NCBI GenBank assembly: GCA_963705835.1
Contig: CAVPLC010000043.1
Location: forward strand, 59,075 to 123,074
Source: Palsa-504 sp963705835
Lineage (GTDB): Bacteria; Actinomycetota; Actinomycetes; Streptosporangiales; Streptosporangiaceae
Reading direction: 5' to 3'
Length of the DNA stretch: 64,000 nucleotides
In this document: positions 17,146 to 28,841 of the stretch, in pieces
Numbering within the stretch: the stretch's first letter is position 1
How the letters are laid out: the number at the start of each line of letters is the position of its first letter
Translations under genes and position numbers: made by a program
Notes under the pieces: generated by a model
What the model saw: the letters and a program-made list of their open reading frames with translations, nothing else
Database searches by the model: none
What the model was told of the DNA's origin: nothing

Positions 17146-18777
17146 CTACGTTTCGTCGCCCTCGAGTTCGTGCAGCACCGCGATCAGCGCGGCCTCGTCG
17201 CCGCTGGTGTGGTCCAGCACGGCCATCAGCGCGTGCAGCACCAGGTGCCGGTCCTGGCCCGCGTCGAGCAGGCGCTGCGCCGCGTCCCACAGCTCGGGCG
17301 GGTCGCCGCGCCACAGCCGGTCGGCCAGCACCAGGTGCCGCTCGATGTGGCGGCCGACGCCGCCGGGCGCCGGGGTGGCGTGGTCCGCGGCCAGCAGCGC
17401 GCGCCGGTCCCGGGGGTCGGCGGGGTCCAGGCTGCCCAGGTCGGTGCCGGAGTGCCAGCCCTCGAGCACCGGGAACGCGAACGCGCGGCGCGGCAGGGCC
17501 TCCAGGTCGCCGTCCGGCAGCAGCCGCCTGACCAGCGCGTAGTCCAGGCCGAACTCCGCGGGGTCGCGGTAGGCCTGGGCGAACATGCCCATCGAGTTGA
17601 ACACGGTCTCCAGCGACTCGGTGACCGTTTCCTCGGGCAGCCCGCGGCGCCGGCCCGCCCACCGGACCCAGGCGGCCAGCACGTGCGGCATGGCGTCCTG
17701 CTCGGCGAAGGACAGCATCACCTTGCGCGGCAGCCAGCCCAGCAGGAACGTCTCCACCTTCGCCGGGCTCATCCGCAGCGGCCGCCCGAAGTCCCTGTCG
17801 CAGCCGTAGTCGATGATGCGGTCCGCGCAGTGCGACGCCGACCCGCGGTCGGACAGGTCCTCGGCCTCGTCCGAGGCCAGGAACTCCGCGGCCAGCATGG
17901 CCCGGCGGTCCTTGCTCCAGGACTGGCGGCGCGGCCCGGTGGCACCGGACGGGGCGCGGCCGCGGTAGGGCGGCAGGGCCCTGATCCGCGCCCTGATGAA
18001 CGCGTGGTAGGACGGGAACGACTCGCTGACCGACGGCTCGGTCGCCCGGTCGGTCACGGCCAGCGCCGTCTCCAGCATGTGCCGCGCCTGGCCGGCGTCC
18101 ACCTGCCGGAACGCGTGCTTGCCCTCGGCCCCCTTAGGAATACTGCGCTGGCTGCTCACCTCGCGGCAGTGGTCAAGCAGCTTGTCCACCCGCGAGGTCA
18201 CCCAGCCGTCGCGGAGCATCCCGTCGTTGTTGTAGTCCAGCACGGTGACCAGCGCGTGCGGCTCTTCCCCGTCGTAGCTGAACACGCAGATGACCTCGTC
18301 CTGGTCACCGAGCACGTCGGGGTTGACGTAGCACTCGCCCGACGTGACCGCGCCCAGGTGCTCGGCCCAGCCCGGGCTGCGCACGCCGGCCTCGATCAGG
18401 TCCAGGGCGGCGCGTTCGGCCTTGGCCGCCTGCCGGGGGGTGCCCAGGCACGCGATGCCGGACAGCAGGGCCAGCGCCGCCGGGCTGCGCTGCCCGGCCG
18501 CGTAGTCGACCAGCCCCTCGCCCACCAGCTGCTCCACCGTGGCGCCGCGCCGGCCGCGGACGCGGGGGTTACGCTGGCCCCACCAGGTGCCGAGCAGCTC
18601 GGAGACCATGAGTTCGGCGTCCAGCGGGCTGCGCACGGCCAGCAGCTCGCGCGCCGCGCGCAGCATCTCGGCGAACAGCGCGTTGGGCGGCGGGACAGCA
18701 CCTGCTCTCGGGGTCCCCTGATCTCGCTCGCCGCCTGATCCACCGGGGGGTTGGCTACTGCGGCGCTGCGGGCTCAC
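17146..18777 (-). CDS. conserved actinobacterial protein of unknown function
   Basis: The 543 residues match no family I can name. No signal peptide or membrane helix is visible; the protein is soluble and mostly helical. A Pro/Gly-rich head (residues 1-30) is followed by a core with Asp-Asn-Asn-Asp-Gly near 205, a Cys-Ala-Asp-Arg-Ile-Ile-Asp-Tyr-Gly-Cys segment near 322, and a C-terminal Arg-Leu-Trp-Arg-Gly-Asp-Pro-Pro-Glu-Leu-Trp-Asp-Ala-Ala segment with the flavour of short DUF1841-like domains (uncertain). It is convergent with the 5-oxoprolinase gene, whose frame stays open across the whole of this gene. Confidence 0.7.
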   Translation of the reverse strand: MSPQRRSSQPPGGSGGERDQGTPRAGAVPPPNALFAEMLRAARELLAVRSPLDAELMVSELLGTWWGQRNPRVRGRRGATVEQLVGEGLVDYAAGQRSPAALALLSGIACLGTPRQAAKAERAALDLIEAGVRSPGWAEHLGAVTSGECYVNPDVLGDQDEVICVFSYDGEEPHALVTVLDYNNDGMLRDGWVTSRVDKLLDHCREVSSQRSIPKGAEGKHAFRQVDAGQARHMLETALAVTDRATEPSVSESFPSYHAFIRARIRALPPYRGRAPSGATGPRRQSWSKDRRAMLAAEFLASDEAEDLSDRGSASHCADRIIDYGCDRDFGRPLRMSPAKVETFLLGWLPRKVMLSFAEQDAMPHVLAAWVRWAGRRRGLPEETVTESLETVFNSMGMFAQAYRDPAEFGLDYALVRRLLPDGDLEALPRRAFAFPVLEGWHSGTDLGSLDPADPRDRRALLAADHATPAPGGVGRHIERHLVLADRLWRGDPPELWDAAQRLLDAGQDRHLVLHALMAVLDHTSGDEAALIAVLHELEGDET

Positions 18778-19035
18778 CCTGATAGCCTCTCAGATCTGGA
18801 CATGCGGACGCTATGCTACGGTGTCATGCCCGCTGTAATTTCGCCTCATAAACGGCACACGACACGCGGACGCACTTGACGTGCATGGTAGACCGCCGTT
18901 CGCTGTCCGCGAATCCGCTTTCCTGGCCGCACCAAATGCCGGACTGTGGCACGCTTAATTGGTTGGCTGCGGGAAGATGATCCCGGGGAAGGAGCCGCCC
19001 ATGGCAGCCCCCGGCGCGGTAGGTGGGTGTCCGCT

Positions 19036-21090
19036 GTGAGCACGGAGACTTCGGTGCCCAGGCCACGGGACGCGTCCGACGCCGCTCTGGTGGACATGCT
19101 GATGACGGAAGCGCCCGTCGGTCTTGCGCTGTTCGGGCCTGACCTGCGCTTCCGCTGGGTGAACGCTGCCCTGGGACGGATCGCGGGGAACCCCAAAACG
19201 CCGGAAGCCGACCACGCAGAAAAGCTTCCCTCCGACGTCTGGCCCGAGGAGCTCGCGGCGCGCGCCGAGGCCGCGCTGCGCAAGGTGCTGGCCGACGACG
19301 CGCCGATCACCGAGTCCGGGTATCCCGACGAGCACTCGGCGTCCTGGTTCGGCGTGCACGACGCGGCCGGGGAGATCACCGGCGTGGGGCTCATCCTGTT
19401 CTCCGATGCCGGGCACCCGGCCCAGGAGGAGATCAGGCGCAGCGAGGAGCGCTACCGGTCCCTGGTCCAGGGTGGCGCCCAGGTGGTCTGGGTGGCCGGC
19501 CCCGACGGCGCGATGAAGGAAGACTCGCCGGAATGGCGGTGGATCACCGGGCAGTCGGCCGAGGACTACATCGGCCACGGCTGGCTGGCCTCCGTCCATC
19601 CCGAGGACCGGGAGCGGGTCGAGCGCGACTGGCGCGAGTGCGTGCGGACCGGCAAGGTGTTCGACGACCGGTACCGGATCCGGACCAAGGGCGGCTCGTA
19701 CCGGCACTACGACGTGCGGGCGGTGCCGATCGAGCGGGACGGCAAGATCGTCGAGTGGGTCGGCGCCAGCACCGACGTCACCAGCCAGCGCGAGGCCGAG
19801 GAGATGCGCGGCCGGCTGACCGAGCAGCTGTCCGCGGCGGCGCTGCGCACCGCGCGGCTGCAGCAGGCCACCTCCATGCTGGCCGAGGCGCTCACCGTGG
19901 TCCAGGTCGTCGAGGTCATCACCGAGGTGGGCCGGACCGCGATCGGCGCGCTGCGTTCGGCCGTCGTGCTGCTCGAGCCGGACGGCGCGCGGCTGCGGGT
20001 GGTCAACGACGACGGCGTGCATGGCGCCCCGGACTCGGCGGGCGGCCCGCTGACCCTGCAGTCCCCGAGCGTGATCACCAAGGCCATCGCCACCCGCCGG
20101 CCGGTGCTCGTGGAGGACCCCGAGGACCTGCGCAGGCAGTTCGAGGGCGAGCTGGACATCGACCCGGCCACCGTGGCCGCGGCCTCCGACGAGCGCTCCT
20201 GGGTCGGCCTGCCGCTGCTGGCGGCGGGCGCGCCGCTGGGCGCGCTGCGGTTCTCGTTCGGCCGTCCCCGCAAGATCACCGAAGAGGAGCGGGTCTTCCT
20301 CGAGGCGCTGGCCGGCCAGTGCGGCCTGGCCGTCGAGCGGGCCGCGCTGTACGAACGCGAGCACACCACGGCCGAGACGCTGCAGCGCAGCCTGCTGCCC
20401 GACCGGCTGCCCAGCGTGCCCGGCCTGGTCCTGACGGCCCGGTACCGCCCGGTCACCAGGAACATGGAGATCGGCGGCGACTGGTACGACGCGTTCCGCC
20501 TGGCCGATCAGCGGCTCGCCGTCGCGGTCGGCGACGTCATGGGCAAGGGGCTGACCGCCGCGGCCGGCATGGGCCGGGTCCGCAACGCGCTGCGCGCGCT
20601 GGCCCTGACCGACCCGCGCCCGGCCGCCGTGCTGGGCGGGCTGGACCGGCTGTTCAGCGCCACCGAGGAGGAAGAGCAGGTCACCACCGTCGCGTACCTG
20701 GTCATCGACCCGGAGACCGGCGAGGGCATGCTCGGCAACGCGGGTCACCTGCCCGCCCTGATGCTGGAGGCGGGCAGCGCGCCGCGGTTCGATCACGTGG
20801 AGGCGGGCACCCCGCTCGGCTGGGCCAGCCCGCGCAAGCAGCACGCGTTCAGCCTGCGTCCGGGCAGCACCGCGGTGTTCTACTCCGATGGCCTGGTCGA
20901 GAACAGGATCCGCGGGCTCGACGCCGGCCTGGACGAACTGGCCGCGGTGGCCGCCCGCGCCGACGAAGACCTGCTGGCCCAGCCCGCGCGGCTGCTCGAG
21001 TACCTCGTCGATCACATGCTCGCAGGTCACGAGCAAGACGATGACGTCACCGTCCTGGTCATGCACCGGCCTTCAGGCGGGTCACGGTGA
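19036..21090 (+). CDS. PAS-PAS-GAF-PP2C (SpoIIE-type) serine phosphatase
   Basis: Domain order is a degenerate PAS (about residues 15-125), a good PAS with PAC segment (about 130-255), a GAF domain (about 290-440) and a PP2C/SpoIIE phosphatase (about 460-680). Metal-binding positions are visible in Gly-Gly-Asp-Trp-Tyr-Asp, Val-Gly-Asp-Val-Met-Gly-Lys-Gly, and the terminal Asp-Asp-Asp-Val-Thr-Val. Such proteins dephosphorylate anti-sigma-factor antagonists, linking a sensed signal to sigma activity. A STAS protein is encoded at 49772, too far away to call a partner. The GTG at 19036 has a GGTAGGTGGG stretch upstream; a longer start at 18946 is possible. Confidence 0.88.
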   Translation: MSTETSVPRPRDASDAALVDMLMTEAPVGLALFGPDLRFRWVNAALGRIAGNPKTPEADHAEKLPSDVWPEELAARAEAALRKVLADDAPITESGYPDEHSASWFGVHDAAGEITGVGLILFSDAGHPAQEEIRRSEERYRSLVQGGAQVVWVAGPDGAMKEDSPEWRWITGQSAEDYIGHGWLASVHPEDRERVERDWRECVRTGKVFDDRYRIRTKGGSYRHYDVRAVPIERDGKIVEWVGASTDVTSQREAEEMRGRLTEQLSAAALRTARLQQATSMLAEALTVVQVVEVITEVGRTAIGALRSAVVLLEPDGARLRVVNDDGVHGAPDSAGGPLTLQSPSVITKAIATRRPVLVEDPEDLRRQFEGELDIDPATVAAASDERSWVGLPLLAAGAPLGALRFSFGRPRKITEEERVFLEALAGQCGLAVERAALYEREHTTAETLQRSLLPDRLPSVPGLVLTARYRPVTRNMEIGGDWYDAFRLADQRLAVAVGDVMGKGLTAAAGMGRVRNALRALALTDPRPAAVLGGLDRLFSATEEEEQVTTVAYLVIDPETGEGMLGNAGHLPALMLEAGSAPRFDHVEAGTPLGWASPRKQHAFSLRPGSTAVFYSDGLVENRIRGLDAGLDELAAVAARADEDLLAQPARLLEYLVDHMLAGHEQDDDVTVLVMHRPSGGSR

Positions 21091-21208
21091 CGGATGCCAG
21101 GGCGGAGGCGTACAAGTCACTCCCGCCTGCCGCCTATGGTGATGAGGTGGGAGGCACGCGGTTTAACCAGTCCCGAGTGGCATCTACCCAGCGAAGGAAG
21201 GGGTGACC

Positions 21209-22702
<1,494 letters not shown>

Positions 22703-22899
22703 CGGCTTAGCGAGGATTTGCGGGGACGCTTTTAGCTTGGGGGAGCGTTGTGCGCACCCCAGTACCCAAACCGCTCCCCGAAGCCCGAGGACTCCCCGAT
22801 GGACCGCCCCGAGCGTCAAAGCGGCCCCAGGCACCGCAGCCGCCCCGAGCGCAAGGCCGTCCTACGCGCAAAGCCGCGCCGAGCACCAAAAGCGCCCGG

Positions 22900-22939
22900 G
22901 CAACAAAAAGCCGACGCCAGGTTACCCACTGGCGTCGGC
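22900..22939 (-). terminator. intrinsic terminator for the DUF7455 gene
   Basis: GCCGACGCCAG (22910-22920) and CTGGCGTCGGC (22929-22939) form a perfect 11-bp stem with an 8-base loop. On the minus strand the stem is followed by TTTTTGTTG. It lies 45 bases past the stop of the small zinc-ribbon gene. The rest of 22703-22984 shows nothing else. Confidence 0.85.
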
Positions 22940-22984
22940 GCCTCACGCCGACGGCCGGCACCGTTGCCGGCCAGACTATTCGCG

Positions 22985-23197
22985 CTACTGCGGCTGCGGC
23001 TCCGACAGTCGGTTGCTCTCGTCCTGGATGTCGACCGCGACCTTGGCCAGCGCCGAGGCGTGCACGCGGCCGTGGTGGGCGCAGAACAGCAGTTCGCCGC
23101 CGTTAGCGAGTAGTACGCGAACATACGCCTGGGCGCCGCACCGATCGCAGATGTCCAGCGCGGTCAGCGGCCTTGTGGGGGCTATTGCTCCGGTCAA
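22985..23197 (-). CDS. DUF7455 zinc-ribbon-like small protein
   Basis: 70 residues with a Cys-Asp-Arg-Cys-Gly-Ala-Gln-Ala motif near residue 17 and Phe-Cys-Ala-His-His-Gly near 38, a likely four-ligand zinc site. This matches the small actinobacterial DUF7455 family, commonly encoded beside the principal sigma factor and the parE gene, as here. Function unknown. It faces the sigma factor gene and has its own terminator at 22900-22939. Confidence 0.82.
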   Translation of the reverse strand: MTGAIAPTRPLTALDICDRCGAQAYVRVLLANGGELLFCAHHGRVHASALAKVAVDIQDESNRLSEPQPQ

Positions 23198-23596
23198 CGT
23201 CGCCTTCCTTCGCGTCGTGCCTCCGGCTTCTACATCCGTCTGGCTCTAGTTTTCTTGCCTTACCGCTCAGTGGAACACATACCCAGGCGCTGGCGTTCCC
23301 CACTCGCAGTGGTGTACGCCACAAGCGAAACGCTGCGAGTTTGCCGCCTGCTGCCGCCGCACCGACCCTGCCTTACCCTGTTGTCGCCCTGACGCGCGGT
23401 GCCCGTGTCCCGCCGGGCGCTGGGCATCACCGGCGGCACACAGGCACCGTGTGTCTCTACCTAAGATGTACCCGGATTGCGGGCTAATGAAGCATTCGGG
23501 AATTGCCGCGAGCCGGCCGCGTGGCATGCCCGCCGCACCCGGCGGAAACGCTACTATGTTCGATGGAGCCCGCCCATGGAAGGAGCCCGGCCGCCC
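23198..23596. other. intergenic region between DUF7455 and parE
   Basis: About 400 bases between divergent genes, with no conserved reading frame or clear hairpin. It should hold both promoters; I could not place them. The A+T-rich stretch near 23,240-23,280 (TAGTTTTCTTGCCTTACC) is the likeliest promoter area. Confidence 0.4.
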
Positions 23597-25706
23597 GTGA
23601 CCGCCCTCACCACCGCCAGCCGGATACCGGCGCAGGCCGCCGCCGACGCCTACACCGCCCGGCACCTGTCGGTCCTGGAGGGCCTGGACGCGGTGCGCAA
23701 GCGGCCCGGCATGTACGTCGGGTCCACGGACAGCCGCGGCCTGCAGCACTGCCTGTGGGAGGTCTTCGACAACGCGGTCGACGAGGCGCTGGGCGGGCAC
23801 GGCACGCGGATCGAGGTGATCCTGTACCAGGACGGCTCGGCCGAGGTCAGGGACAACGGCCGCGGCATCCCGGTCGACGTCGAGCGCAAGACCAAGCTGA
23901 CCGGCGTGGAGCTGGTGATGACCCGGCTGCACGCGGGCGGGAAGTTCGGCGGCGGCTCGTATACCGCCTCCGGCGGGCTGCACGGCGTGGGCGCGTCGGT
24001 GGTCAACGCGCTGTCCGCGCGGCTGGACATCGAGGTGGACCGGGACGGGCAGACCTGGGCGGCCAGCTTCCGGCGCGGCGTCACCGGCGAGTTCGCCGGG
24101 CCCGGCCCGGACGCGGACTTCACCCGCAAGGCGGGCCTGCGGTCCCTCGGCCGGCTGACCGGGAACAGCCCAAGGCCAGGAAGGCCACCGGGACCAGGAT
24201 CAGGTTCTGGCCGGACCGGCAGGTGTTCCTGCGCGACGCCCACTTCAAATTCGACACCGTGGCCGAGCGCGCCCGGCAGACCGCCTACCTGGTGCCGGGC
24301 CTGACCATCGACATCCGCGAGGACGCCGCAGCGGACGGCCAGCACGCCGAGTTCCGCTTCGACGGCGGCATCAGCGAGTTCTGTGACCACCTGAGCGAAG
24401 GCGAGCCGGTCAGCGACGTGATACGGCTGACCGGCTCGGGCAACTTCACCGAGACCATCCCGGTGCTCGATGACCGCGGGCACATGACGCCCACCGAGGT
24501 GGAGCGCGAGCTGCAGCGTCGACGTCGCGGTGCAGTGGGGGAGCGGCTACGACACGGTGGTCCGCTCGTTCGTCAACGTCATCGCCACCCCGCACGGCGG
24601 CACCCACGTGACGGGCTTCGAGCGCTCCCTGGTCAAGACGCTGAACGACCAGCTACGGGCGACCCGGCTGAACGAAGAACGGCGACGACGTCAACAAGGA
24701 GGACGTGCTCGAGGGCCTGGTCGCGGTGGTCTCGGTCCGGCTGCCCGAGCCGCAGTTCGAGGGCCAGACCAAGGAGGTGCTCGGCACCCCGGCGGCACAA
24801 CGGATCGTGGGCCAGGTGGTGAGCGCGCGGCTCAAGGCCTACCTGGATAACCCGCCGCGCGGCGCCAAGAAGCCCCGCGCGCTGCTGGAGAAGGTCGTGG
24901 CGGCGGCTCAGGCGCGCATCGCGGCCCGCGAGCACCGCGACAACCAGCGGCGCAAGTCGGCGCTGGCCAGCTCGTCGCTGCCGGCCAAGCTGGTCGACTG
25001 CCGGGCCGCCGATGACCGCAGCGAGCTGTTCATCGTGGAGGGCGACTCCGCGCTCGGCACCGCCAAGCTGGCCCGGGACTCGGAGTTCCAGGCCCTGCTG
25101 CCGATCCGCGGCAAGATCCTCAACGTGCAGAAGGCCTCGCTCGCGGACATGCTCAAGAACGCCGAGTGCGCCGCGATCATCCAGGTCATCGGCGCAGGCT
25201 CGGGCAGCTCCTTCGACCTGGACTCGGCCCGCTACCAGCGCGTCGTCCTCATGGCGGACGCAGACGTTGACGGCGCTCACATCCGCACCCTGCTGCTCAC
25301 CCTTTTCCACCGCTACCTGCGGCCGTTGCTTGAGGCGGGCCGGGTGTTCGCCGCGGTCCCGCCGCTGCACCGGATCGAGCTGGTCAACGTGCGCAAGGGC
25401 CAGGACAAGTTCCGGTACACCTACTCCGACGCGGAGCTGAACCGGACGCTGCTGGACCTGGAGCGCCGCGGCCAGCGCTGGAAGGAGCCGGTGCAGCGGT
25501 ACAAGGGCCTGGGCGAGATGGACGCCGGCCAGCTGGCCGAGACCACCATGGACCCCAGGCACCGGACGCTGCGCCGGATCAGGATCGAGGACGCCGCCGC
25601 GGCCACCGAGATGTTCAGCCTGCTGATGGGGACCGAGGTCGGCCCGCGCCGCGACTTCATCGTGGGCGGCGCCGCCGAGCTGGATCCCTCCCGCATCGAC
25701 ACCTGA
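23597..25706 (+). CDS. parE: DNA topoisomerase IV/gyrase subunit B (ParE), split by three frameshifts
   Basis: GHKL ATPase half of a type IIA topoisomerase. The ATPase domain shows Arg-Lys-Arg-Pro-Gly-Met-Tyr-Val-Gly-Ser, Glu-Val-Phe-Asp-Asn-Ala-Val-Asp-Glu and Gly-Gly-Leu-His-Gly-Val-Gly-Ala; the TOPRIM domain shows Leu-Phe-Ile-Val-Glu-Gly-Asp-Ser-Ala and Met-Ala-Asp-Ala-Asp-Val-Asp-Gly. The conserved reading moves frame near 24,160 (one base missing), 24,516 (one extra) and 24,675 (one extra), yet every segment stays conserved, so sequencing indels are likelier than a pseudogene. The GTG at 23597 follows GGAAGGAG at 23578-23585. The partner parC is on the opposite strand about 500 bases downstream. 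A 9-bp tandem repeat spans the stop. Confidence 0.9.
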
Positions 25707-25723
25707 GGCACCTGAGGCACCTG
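25700..25723 (+). repeat. 9-bp tandem repeat across the parE stop codon
   Basis: CACCTGAGG occurs twice in tandem, then CACCTG again. Since 9 is a multiple of 3, the duplication gives a second in-frame TGA. Confidence 0.85.
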
Positions 25724-25811
25724 CGCAAAGCGACGCCTGGGGCACCTCAGCAAAGACACCTGAGGCGCGCCATACCCTCGGTTACGCTCAGCACTGATAG
25801 CATCACTGTTC

Positions 25812-26246
25812 GTGACTAAGGCGATTCTGGTGGCACAGTTCCTCCGGGCGCGGGCCTGGTGGCGGCTGGACAGCGCGGGCGCCAACCCGCTGCCCACCGC
25901 CCGCAGCGTGGTGTCCCTGCTGGACGCGGCCGCCTACCTGCGCGACCTCCCCGACGACGATCCGAGCCTCATGGCGCTGGCCGCGGCCGGATGCTTCCAT
26001 AACGGCGCCTTCGATCCCGGCCCCGAAGGCTGGCTGATCGTCAAGGAATGGCAGCTCGCCGACGAGGCCACCGCGGGCCCCGCCGACCTGCTGGCCGCGC
26101 TGGCCCGCGCCGCCGGCCGCGCCGCACCAGGCGAGATCACGCCAAGGGCCGCGACCCAACAAGCGACCCAAGCGACCCAACCAGCCTCGATCACCGTCCC
26201 CAAGCAGGCGCAATCCCCCGACACCCTGTCACGGAACCCGGCCTGA
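25812..26246 (+). CDS. small uncharacterised actinobacterial protein between parE and parC
   Basis: 144 residues with an ordered first half (Phe-Leu-Arg-Ala-Arg-Ala-Trp-Trp-Arg near residue 10, Leu-Leu-Asp-Ala-Ala-Ala-Tyr-Leu near 36) and a disordered, Thr/Gln/Ala-rich tail with short direct repeats (Ala-Thr-Gln-Gln-Ala-Thr-Gln-Ala-Thr-Gln). No family is recognised. Its last 18 bases overlap the 3' end of the convergent parC gene. The coding call rests on frame length, a plausible start and its position. Confidence 0.55.
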   Translation: MTKAILVAQFLRARAWWRLDSAGANPLPTARSVVSLLDAAAYLRDLPDDDPSLMALAAAGCFHNGAFDPGPEGWLIVKEWQLADEATAGPADLLAALARAAGRAAPGEITPRAATQQATQATQPASITVPKQAQSPDTLSRNPA

Positions 26247-28798
26247 ACCCCCCAGCACCGCAAGCTGCCGCCGCAGCGCGACCCCCGACCCGTCGCGCCT
26301 GCCCACCGGATCCGGCAGGTCCACCGGGCTGCCCGAATCGGTGGCGGCCACCGCCGGAGCCGCCCCGGCCCACGCCGCCACCAGCACGTCCTCGCCCTTG
26401 AGGAACCGGTGGCACCGAACGCCGCCGGTCGCCCGCCCCTTGCCAGGGAACTCGTGCAGCGGCGTCACCTTCACGCTGGCCGCCGCCGCCCCCGGCAGCG
26501 CGCCGGCCCGCCCGGCCACCGTCACCACGACCGCGGGGGAGTACGAACCCGGCGGTCCCAGCCGGCACCCCGGCCGCCGCCGCCTCGTCCACCACGCCGA
26601 ACCACACCACGGACGCGCCCGCCGACAGCCGAACCCCCGCCATCCCGCCCGCGGCCCGCCCCTGCGGCCGCACCGAGGACGCCGGGAAGTGCAGCAGCTG
26701 CGCGTCGCTGGTCACGAACACCAGCGAGTCCGACTCGCTGGCCACCGAAGCGGCGCCCACCACCCGGTCCCCGGGCCGCAGCGCGATCAGCTCGAACTCG
26801 TCCCGGTTCTGCGGGTACTCCGGCAGCACCCGCTTGACCACCCCGTCGGCCGTCCCCAGGACGACACCGACCCCAGCTGCCGTTCACCGTGCACAGCCCG
26901 GCCACCGTCTCGCCCCGCTCCAGCACCGCGAACTCCGTGACCGACGTCCCCCCGGCCAGCGAAACCGCGCCCGCGCCGGGCGGCAGCGCCGGGAGCTCCA
27001 GCACGTTGACCTTCACGAGGCGCCCCGAAGAGGTCACCACGCCGATCGTGCCCCGGGCCGTGATCCGGACCGCCGCCGCGATCACGTCGTGCGGCGAGCG
27101 AGCCAGATCCCCGACAGGGGGAACCAGGGACCGTTCGGAATAAATATCCGGCTCACCGTCCTCACCCGACGTCGAGACGGTCACCCGCGCCATCAGCCCC
27201 GTCGCCGACAGCAGCACCACGCACGGGTCATCGGTCACCTCGAGCGGGACCGCGGCGGCGCCCGCCGCCGGAGCGTCCGAGGCCTCCAGCAGCACCGTCC
27301 GCCGCGGCGTGCCGAACTTCTTGGCTACCTCGCCCAGCTCGTCGCTCACCACCTCGCGCAAGAGCGAATCCGACTCCAGGATCGAGGTCAGCGACGCGAT
27401 CTCGGCCCGCAGCGTCTCCTGCTCCCGCTCGAGCTCGAGCCGGTCGTACCGGGTCAGCCGGCGCAGCGGGGTGTCCAGGATGTACTGCGCCTGGATCTCG
27501 GACAGGTCGAAGACCGCCATCAGCCGCTCGCGCGCGGCCGCCGCGTCGTCGGAGGACCGGATGACCTGGATCACCTCGTCGATGTTGAGCAGCGCCACGA
27601 TCAGGCCGTCGACCAGGTGCAGCCGTTCGGCCCGCTTGCGCCGCCGGTACTCGGTCCGCCGCCTGGTCACCTCCAGCCGGTGCGCGACGAAGATCTCCAG
27701 CAGCTCGCGCAGCCCCAGCACCCGTGGCTGCCCGTCGACCAGGGCCACGTTGTTGATGCCGAACGTCTCCTCCATCGGCGTCAGCCGGTACAGCTCGGCC
27801 AGCACCGCGTCCGGGTTGAACCCGCTGCGGACCTCGATGACCAGGTGCAGCCCGCGCTTCCGGTCGGTCAGGTCCTTCAGGTCGGCGATGCCGTTGAGCT
27901 TCTTGGCCTGGACCAGGTCCTTGATCCGGGCCATGACCTTCTCCGGCCCGATCGTGTACGGCAGCTCGGTGACCACGATGCCGGCGCGCCGCGGGGTGAG
28001 CTGCTCGACCGAAGCCGTGGCCCGGGTCCGGAAGATGCCCCGGCCGCTCTCGTACGCCTCCCTGATCCCCTCCAGCCCCACGATGCGCCCGCCCGTCGGC
28101 AGGTCCGGGCCGGGCACGAACCGCATCAACGCGTCCAATGACGCGTCGGGATGCTTGATCAAGAAGCGCGCCGCCGCGATCACCTCGCCCAGGTTGTGCG
28201 GCGCCATGTTGGTGGCCATGCCGACCGCGATGCCGGTCGCGCCGTTCACCAGCAGGTTGGGGATGCCCGCGGGCAGCACGTCGGGCTGGGTCTCGCTGCC
28301 GTCGTAGTTCGGCACGAAGTCGACGGTGTCCTCGTCGATGGAGGCGACCATCTCCATGGCGGCCGCGGTCAGCCGCGCCTCGGTGTACCGCATCGCGGCC
28401 GGGTCGTCGTCCCCGCCCAGGCTGCCGAAGTTCCCGTGCCCGTCCACCAGCGGCAGCCGCATCGCCCACGGCTGGGCCATCCGGGCCAGCGCGTCGTAGA
28501 TGGCCGAGTCGCCGTGCGGGTGCAGCCGCCCCATGACCTCGCCGACCACGCGCGCGCATTTGACGTGCGAACGGTCCGGGCGCAGCCCCATCTCGTTCAT
28601 CTGGTACAGGATGCGGCGCTGCACCGGCTTGAGCCCGTCCCGCGCGTCGGGCACGGCGCGGGAGTAGATGACGCTGTACGCATATTCGAGGTAGCTAGCG
28701 CGCATCTCCTCGGCGACGTCGATGTCAACGATGTTCTCTTCGAATTCTTCGGGCGGCGTGGTAGAACCGCCTCGTCGAGCTGCTGCCATGACGACCAT
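26229..28798 (-). CDS. parC: DNA topoisomerase IV/gyrase subunit A (ParC), split by two frameshifts
   Basis: DNA cleavage subunit of a type IIA topoisomerase, partner of parE. The N terminus has Val-Pro-Asp-Ala-Arg-Asp-Gly-Leu-Lys-Pro-Val-Gln-Arg-Arg and His-Pro-His-Gly-Asp; the catalytic Tyr is in Ala-Met-Arg-Tyr-Thr-Glu-Ala-Arg-Leu. The C-terminal domain carries beta-propeller-like repeats rather than a canonical gyrase box, consistent with the second actinobacterial gyrA-like paralogue. Frame changes fall near 26,870 and in a run of five G/C at about 26,535-26,539; correcting both gives continuous homology to the stop at 26229. A second ATG at 28789 is an alternative start. It overlaps the small gene at 25812 at the 3' end. 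Confidence 0.9.
27128..27144 (-). repeat. recurring motif copy C
   Basis: On the minus strand TTTATTCCGAACGGTCC, an A+T-rich pocket in a poorly conserved loop of parC where it encodes Tyr-Ser-Glu-Arg-Ser. Confidence 0.5.
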
Positions 28799-28841
28799 TC
28801 TGCCGTGTCCGCGCGGCCACGGGAGCCAACGGCGCAGGGAA

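Noticed and set aside
13482..17531. A single 1,349-codon open frame covering the oxoprolinase region
   Set aside because: Only the first ~690 codons look like protein; after 15,550 the frame becomes Arg/Pro-rich shadow sequence while the HyuB domain is in another frame.
18955..21066. 703-codon open frame antisense to the PAS-GAF-PP2C gene
   Set aside because: A G+C artefact; the sense strand has a complete domain structure.
22703..22984. 118- and 121-codon plus-strand frames after the sigma factor gene
   Set aside because: They are Arg/Pro/Ser-rich and overlap the DUF7455 gene and its terminator on the other strand.
26191..26841. Separate gene downstream of parC
   Set aside because: Its first half continues the parC C-terminal domain in a shifted frame; it is a piece of parC.
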